A stretch of DNA of 26,634 bases, taken from JANXLS01 sp038227045. GTDB lineage: Bacteria; Planctomycetota; SZUA-567; H5-PLA8. Of this stretch, positions 22,823 through 26,634 are shown piece by piece. The stretch spans positions 1-26,634 of the forward strand of contig JBBRQD010000081.1 of the NCBI GenBank assembly GCA_038227045.1. The letters run 5' to 3'. A model generated the notes under the pieces. The model was given only the letters and a program-made list of their open reading frames with translations, did no database searches and was not told the DNA's origin. The position numbers and the translations under genes were made by a program. Position 1 is the first letter of the stretch; every line of letters starts with the position of its first letter.

Positions 22823-25117
22823 TTACGGCACCTTATTAATCGTGTAATCCACTTCGCCCTTCACTTCCGAACCGTCGGCTGTTTTGAATTTATATTTGAT
22901 CACCAGATTCGTCACCGGTTTTAGCGTCGGGATCGTGAAGACGACTGTCTTGCCGTCTTCTTTGAGCGCGACGTTTGTGATCTCGACCGGTTCGCGCGCT
23001 TTTTTCTTGGGGTCGCTGACCGAGTATTCGGGCGAGCCGTAGGATGCGGTTCGGACGACGTTGAACCATTCGGCGCTGCTGTCCTGTTTGTCGGCGACGG
23101 ACGCGGTGTCCAGCGCGGTTGAGAACGTCACCTCCATTCCAGTTTTGCTGATGTGCGCTTCGACAGGCATCGCCACCGTCTTGCCCGTGTAGCGCACGCG
23201 CTGCAACGCACAATCGCGCGCGGCGCTGCTTGACCAACCCTTCAAGCCGGCGACGTACAATTGCCCGTCGATGGGATTGAAGCGCGGGCGCATCATGCCG
23301 CTGGCGAATTTCACCGGAAAGCGGAACGTGCCGCCTTGCGTTTCGTCGCCGACTTTGTCGAAGAACACTTCCGAGAGCCAGCAGTCGTACGACGCCGCGA
23401 GCATCTTCCCCGCAAACGGCCCCCACTTCGCGTTCTCCTTGGGCACCCAGACTTGCCCGCTGGTGGACTTGTCCATGTTGTAGGGAATCCAGCAAAGCGG
23501 TTTGTCGGGCGTTTTGAATTGATCAGCCTTCTGGTCCTTGCCCACCCAGCCGTAATAGCCGCCTTTCGTGACGAGATTAATCGGACACTCCGGAATCCAA
23601 TTGCCCTGATTGTCGGCAACGGTGATCTCGTCGTTCGGCCCGACGGCGATGCCGTTGGGCGCGCGCAGCCCCGAGCAGAGCACTTCGAATTTCGAACCGT
23701 CTTTTGAGACTTTGATGATCGATCCGTTGTGCGGCGTCATGCGTTGTTCGGCGGCCCAAATCGACGAACCCTTCGCGAAATAGAAGTTCCCCTCTTTGTC
23801 GGTTTGAAGATCGAAACACATCTCGTGAAAATTGGTGGTGAGGAAGCAATCGTTATTGATGTTCTCGTAAAAATCTGCCTCGCCGTCGTTGTTGAGATCG
23901 TGAAGTTTGGTGATCTGATCGCGACCGATTGTGTGAACGACGCCATCGACGATTTTTATCCCCATCGGGTTGTTCAAGCCCGTCGCGAAACGCTTCCACT
24001 TGAGATTCTCAAGTTTCTCGTCGATGCCGGAGACAATCCACACGTCGCCATTCCACGTGCACAGCGCCGCGCGGCCATCGGCGAAGAAATCCAGGCCGGT
24101 GAAGCGCAGCCACGATTTGTAGGGATTGTCTTCGGGCGCGGTGACCATGTCTACGACGTACGGGGCGTCGTCTTTGGCGAGCACGCCTTTGGTGGCGACT
24201 TCCTGGGTCCAGCGGGCGGGACCGCCTTTCGTTAAAGTGGTGAGATCGACGGCCTCTTCTTTCTTCGCAAATAGGCCAAGCTTTTCGATAACCTTTGTTT
24301 TTGCAAGCAGGACTTTAAAAGTGAGCGTGGATGGATGCGCCGCAATGCTCAGGACGGCGCGCGTGCTGGCTGTGCTCTCCTCCGAGTCCACATTGACGCT
24401 CTCGGGCGTTCCCACCAATTGACCGACCGTATAGACGCCATCTTTTGATTTAACGGCGACCGAGAGTCCGGTATTTTTTCTGGCCGGCGGCTGCGGTTCG
24501 GCATCGGCGACTTCGAAAAGGAACATCTTGCTCGGTAACTGCGACGCACCGACTTGGATTGTCCGCGTGAATGCGGTCTCACCTTCAAGTGTCTCGGCGG
24601 CATAAGTTTCCAATACAGTCATCTCGCCGACCGTGTACGAAATGACAACCTTGTCGCCATTGAGATAGAGGCCTTTGTACTTCGCCCAATTTGCAGGCAG
24701 CGGACCGTCTTTGGGATTGCGCGGGTCTTCGAGTTTCCCGTCCTTCGCCCAGCCGGGCAGCTTTGACGTGGCGAATTGAATCTCGCCATCGACGGTGCAA
24801 TAGTCGTTGTTGTTATCGGCGAACGGGCGGCTGGCCCAATTCAGATAGCCACCGGTCCACGCGGCGGTAACGCGGAGCAGTTCGGTGTCGAAGAGTATGT
24901 TCTGCGTCTTCTCTTTGTTGAGCGGAATCAGGATGCCTTTGTAGGCGATGTTGTCTTTGCTCGCGCCGACCGTAATGGCCATGCACGGGCCATAATCCAT
25001 CTCGACAGCCTTTTTATCACCGGCTTTTTTGACAGGCTTGGCGACCTTCACAGCCTCACCGCAGAACGCGACGACCGACGTGAACAGGACACAGATTGAA
25101 GCAAGACGCATCAACAT
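22823..25117 (-). CDS. Secreted DUF6797-like protein with a glucose/sorbosone dehydrogenase-like propeller
   Basis: 764 residues from the ATG at 25117, which opens a signal peptide (MLMRLASICVLFTSVVAFC). The mature N-terminal region (about 40-330) looks like the DUF6797 domain common in PVC bacteria: MDYGPCMAITV, AYKGILIPL, then a jelly-roll-like pattern with RVTAAWTGGYLNW. A propeller follows (about 335-600) with WLRFTGLDFFADGRAALCTWNGDVW, NNPMGIKIVDG, NFHEMCFDLQTDKEGNFYF and LRAPNGIAVGPNDEITVADNQGNW, where I quote the ends only approximately. The tail (about 640-764) looks Ig-like. Many relatives carry a cytochrome c or haem-binding domain at the C-terminus; no CxxCH motif is present here. 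A hairpin lies in its 5' leader (25144-25163) and another after its stop. Role: probably sugar or glycan oxidation or binding at the cell surface. Confidence 0.8.
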   Translation of the reverse strand: MLMRLASICVLFTSVVAFCGEAVKVAKPVKKAGDKKAVEMDYGPCMAITVGASKDNIAYKGILIPLNKEKTQNILFDTELLRVTAAWTGGYLNWASRPFADNNNDYCTVDGEIQFATSKLPGWAKDGKLEDPRNPKDGPLPANWAKYKGLYLNGDKVVISYTVGEMTVLETYAAETLEGETAFTRTIQVGASQLPSKMFLFEVADAEPQPPARKNTGLSVAVKSKDGVYTVGQLVGTPESVNVDSEESTASTRAVLSIAAHPSTLTFKVLLAKTKVIEKLGLFAKKEEAVDLTTLTKGGPARWTQEVATKGVLAKDDAPYVVDMVTAPEDNPYKSWLRFTGLDFFADGRAALCTWNGDVWIVSGIDEKLENLKWKRFATGLNNPMGIKIVDGVVHTIGRDQITKLHDLNNDGEADFYENINNDCFLTTNFHEMCFDLQTDKEGNFYFAKGSSIWAAEQRMTPHNGSIIKVSKDGSKFEVLCSGLRAPNGIAVGPNDEITVADNQGNWIPECPINLVTKGGYYGWVGKDQKADQFKTPDKPLCWIPYNMDKSTSGQVWVPKENAKWGPFAGKMLAASYDCWLSEVFFDKVGDETQGGTFRFPVKFASGMMRPRFNPIDGQLYVAGLKGWSSSAARDCALQRVRYTGKTVAMPVEAHISKTGMEVTFSTALDTASVADKQDSSAEWFNVVRTASYGSPEYSVSDPKKKAREPVEITNVALKEDGKTVVFTIPTLKPVTNLVIKYKFKTADGSEVKGEVDYTINKVP

Positions 25118-25143
25118 CGGAAAGAAAACCTCAAAAGAAAGTG

Positions 25144-25163
25144 GTGGGGCGTTTCGGCCCCAC
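25144..25163. repeat. Short GC-rich hairpin in the leader of the DUF6797-like gene
   Basis: GTGGGGC and GCCCCAC are 7-bp arms around GTTTCG, ending 26 bases upstream of the ATG at 25117. Position and strand would place it in the mRNA leader of the DUF6797-like gene. It resembles in sequence the hairpin after the same gene (22801-22821), which also starts with GTGG and is G-rich. Confidence 0.6.
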
Positions 25164-25742
25164 AATCACTGGAGAAATAAAAGGCGACGAATTTCAGTCT
25201 GAATACACCGCCGGCCGGTTTGCGGTGCGTCCACTTCGTGTACACGCTCTAAAGCGTCATTTCGTCCCCAGCGCCAAAGGCGCGAACTTCTAAAGCCCAG
25301 GCCGGAGCCGATACTCCGGCGCAGGCCTGGGTCCGTGAGATTTAAATTTTCCGAAGCCCCAAAGGGGCAAACTACTCAATCGTTTCCATTACAAAAATTG
25401 CACATCATGTCGTAACCCAAACTTCCAATCCGTCTAACCAATCTTTTCCGTTGCATAAGTTGCACTACGTGCGCTTATAAAGGCCCTGTAGTATATAATA
25501 TATCATATATCAGACACCAGCCATTACCCGTATATTAGACGTATGAATACCCAATTTTATTCCAAAAATCAAAAAGAAAATCTGCGAATCAAATACAAAT
25601 CCCGCCGAGAGCAATTCGACCCAGGCAGGGATCACGGAAATTAGTCCGGGGGTTTCGCGCGCAAGCGCGACACCCCCGGAAAGCGCGGAAATAATTGAGC
25701 ACCCCGGCAGGGGTGCAGGATGATTCTTCCGTGGACGCACAA
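25164..25742. other. Gene-free stretch with palindromes and an AT-rich core
   Basis: No supported gene lies here. From 25271 to 25368 there are three palindromes: GCGCCAAAGGCGC (25271-25283), a larger imperfect hairpin with arms CCCAGGCC/GGCCTGGG and an inner GCCGGAG/CTCCGGC (25296-25331), and GCCCCAAAGGGGC (25356-25368). From about 25381 to 25600 the DNA is clearly AT-rich, with two similar 30-base segments at 25383-25412 and 25445-25474 (20 matching bases, both with TTGCAC). A 33-codon frame at 25543-25644 ends inside a repeat and is not convincing. The RAYT-associated module begins at 25618. Confidence 0.7.
25618..25716. repeat. RAYT-flanking palindromic module, copy 1 (left side)
   Basis: The order is hairpin H1 (GACCCAGGCAGGGATC, 25618-25633), the spacer CGGAAATTAG, and hairpin H2 (25645-25680). 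A second H1-like palindrome, GCACCCCGGCAGGGGTGC, follows at 25699-25716. H2 has outer arms TCCGGGGGT/ACCCCCGGA, inner arms TCGCGC/GCGCGA and a GCAA loop. The same H1-spacer-H2 order recurs on the other side of the transposase. Confidence 0.85.
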
Positions 25743-26189
25743 TCAGTCCAAATATTTTTCGTCGTACTCCACGGCGGCGCGCTTCAAGAACTTCACCAAT
25801 TCCTCTCGGAACGTCATCGTCCTGTGGTGCTCCTCCTGATTTGTGATGTATTTCACGATGGCGCCACGCGATGGCGCGCTGATGCTGAACGCGGCGTAAC
25901 CGTCCTGCCAGGCGAAGCGCGGCTCTCGAATCGTTTCATGCACCCAAAGGCTCGTCCTTTTTTTAAGGTCGCGCATGAAATCGGAGAGACAATGAGTCGC
26001 CTTAAGGCCGAGCAAGAGGTGAACGTGATCATCAACGCCCCCGATGGTTTGAGGGATTCCTTCCAATGAACGAACAGTGCCGCCCATGTATTCATGCAGG
26101 CGGTTGCGCCAGTCGGTTGCGATGAGCGGCTCGCGATTCTTTGTCGAGAAGATGATGTGGTAATGGAGGCTCAGGTACGTGGAGGGCAT
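25743..26189 (-). CDS. REP-associated tyrosine transposase (RAYT), Y1_Tnp/IS200-like fold
   Basis: 148 residues from the ATG at 26189. It is a single-strand DNA transposase/nuclease of the HUH family. HYHIIFSTKNREPLI at about 9-23 is the usual N-terminal strand. The HUH motif is DDHVHLLLGL with His55 and His57. The catalytic tyrosine is probably Tyr114 in KYITNQEEHH, the Y-I-x-N-Q-x-x-H-H pattern characteristic of RAYTs. The larger open frame to 26423 runs through the repeats and is not coding. The gene is flanked on both sides by copies of one two-hairpin module, and no IS200-type second gene (tnpB) is present, so it fits a domesticated RAYT acting on short palindromic repeats better than a transposon. 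All catalytic residues look intact. Confidence 0.9.
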   Translation of the reverse strand: MPSTYLSLHYHIIFSTKNREPLIATDWRNRLHEYMGGTVRSLEGIPQTIGGVDDHVHLLLGLKATHCLSDFMRDLKKRTSLWVHETIREPRFAWQDGYAAFSISAPSRGAIVKYITNQEEHHRTMTFREELVKFLKRAAVEYDEKYLD

Positions 26190-26250
26190 TGGCGGTTTCT
26201 CTAAATTATCCTGCACCGCTTCGCGGTGCGCGCACGGGCGGGCAATTATA

Positions 26251-26310
26251 CCGGGGGTGTCTCGCTTCGCTCGAAACCCCCGGCTAATTTCCGTTATCCC
26301 GCCGGGATAA
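26251..26310. repeat. RAYT-flanking palindromic module, inverted copy 3
   Basis: In inverted order relative to copies 1 and 2: H2 with outer arms CCGGGGGT/ACCCCCGG (26251-26283), whose tip differs from the other copies (CTCGCTTCGCTCG region), then CTAATTTCCG, the exact complement of the spacer, then an H1 variant with perfect arms TTATCCC/GGGATAA (26294-26310). It lies 61 bases upstream of the RAYT start. Confidence 0.85.
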
Positions 26311-26351
26311 GATGCTCGTGCCACCGGGGCCGCAACCGCAATTGCGGTCAT

Positions 26352-26452
26352 GACCCCGGCAGGGGTCGCGGAAATTAGCCGGGGGTTTCGCGCGCAAGCG
26401 CGACACCCCCGGACCCAGAACACCCGATTCAGAACGACCCCGGCAGGGGTCG
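26352..26452. repeat. RAYT-flanking palindromic module, copy 2
   Basis: Same orientation as copy 1: H1 (GACCCCGGCAGGGGTC, 26352-26367), a G, the spacer CGGAAATTAG, H2 (26379-26412), then another H1-like palindrome CGACCCCGGCAGGGGTCG (26435-26452). From the spacer through H2 it is identical to copy 1 except for one T. The layout H1-spacer-H2-H1 therefore matches on both sides of the transposase. Confidence 0.85.
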
Positions 26453-26634
26453 AAGAAGAATTAGCGGTTCATATCCCGATTTATCCTCGACGCCTGCGCT
26501 AGGGTCTGTCACAATCCTGTTCGGCACGAATCTTGCTCACCCATAGTGTTATTTTTCAGCCCACATTTGATCGTCTTTCAACTTTCTAAAAACACCTCAT
26601 TTTTCGTCGCCAAATTTCCGTTTATTATAGTATG

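Larger units (their letters stand above)
26190..26634. other. Gene-free right edge: repeats, then AT-rich sequence
   Basis: No supported gene is visible. The first part carries the hairpin GCACCGC/GCGGTGC (26213-26229) and the palindromic modules listed separately. From about 26453 to the end the sequence becomes AT-rich and holds no open frame I would trust. The segment around 26500-26545 (AGGGTCTGTCACAATCCTG and following) looks like the end of an insertion sequence or a recurring repeat, but I could not identify it. Confidence 0.6.

Noticed and set aside
22008..22823. 271-codon minus-strand frame opposite the M28 gene
   Set aside because: Antisense to a gene with all catalytic motifs intact; the translation has no family features.
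25543..25644. 33-codon open frame (MNTQFYSKNQKENLRIK and following)
   Set aside because: No clear ribosome binding site; it runs into the RAYT-associated repeat and stops inside the conserved spacer, so the frame is probably accidental.
26190..26423. N-terminal extension of the RAYT frame by 78 codons
   Set aside because: The extension is a translation of palindromic repeats; the family's conserved N-terminus begins at the ATG at 26189.

Overview
The window reads as chromosome of a PVC-superphylum bacterium, most likely a planctomycete. Secreted alpha/beta-hydrolase esterases, DUF4838 proteins, formylglycine sulfatases, DUF6797-type propellers and very large GspK-like pseudopilins are typical of that group. 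This is inference from family content; there is no rRNA or other phylogenetic marker to settle it. The sequence is moderately GC-rich, genes are densely packed, and many proteins carry export signals.

Layout. (1) Positions 1-114 are the end of an insertion sequence whose transposase starts at 40 and runs off the left edge; it looks IS21-like. It truncates a sulfatase (122-1213, minus). Together with a DUF4838 GH20-like protein (1264-3774) and a two-domain esterase (3842-5899), this sulfatase forms a minus-strand operon, probably for an acylated and sulfated polysaccharide. A secreted protein of unknown function (6041-6877) is divergent from it. (2) 6896-9886 is a minus-strand housekeeping block: a long TonB-like protein, a tandem-CBS protein and SmpB. 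(3) A membrane-anchored amidase (10031-10816) converges on a Tat-lipoprotein of DUF2950 type (10882-11490). (4) 11620-17519 holds a giant GspK-like minor pseudopilin and a small exported protein, joined by an ATGA overlap. (5) 17769-22799 carries a PfpI/DJ-1 protein, a small propeller-like protein, a PQQ-type propeller and an M28 aminopeptidase with PA and PDZ domains. (6) 22823-25117 is a DUF6797-like/propeller protein. (7) 25118-26634 is a repeat-rich segment around a REP-associated tyrosine transposase (RAYT, 25743-26189).

The most unusual content lies between genes. Two roughly 80-bp elements (9940-10019 and 20816-20897) are built from 7-bp units (GCNNTTA and GGGNTTA) repeated four times. 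Each is followed by a spacer and then about four units of the reverse complement, so each is at once a heptamer array and an inverted repeat. There are also two copies of a long GC-rich inverted repeat (11536-11612, 17676-17745), a nested palindrome (10828-10877), and a two-hairpin module present three times around the RAYT with partly compensatory changes. Together these suggest a genome shaped by several families of short palindromic elements, some of which a RAYT may mobilise.

The polysaccharide operon and the DUF6797, PQQ and M28 proteins suggest a heterotroph feeding on complex glycans and proteins. The GspK-like protein implies a type II secretion or type IV pilus-like machine encoded elsewhere.
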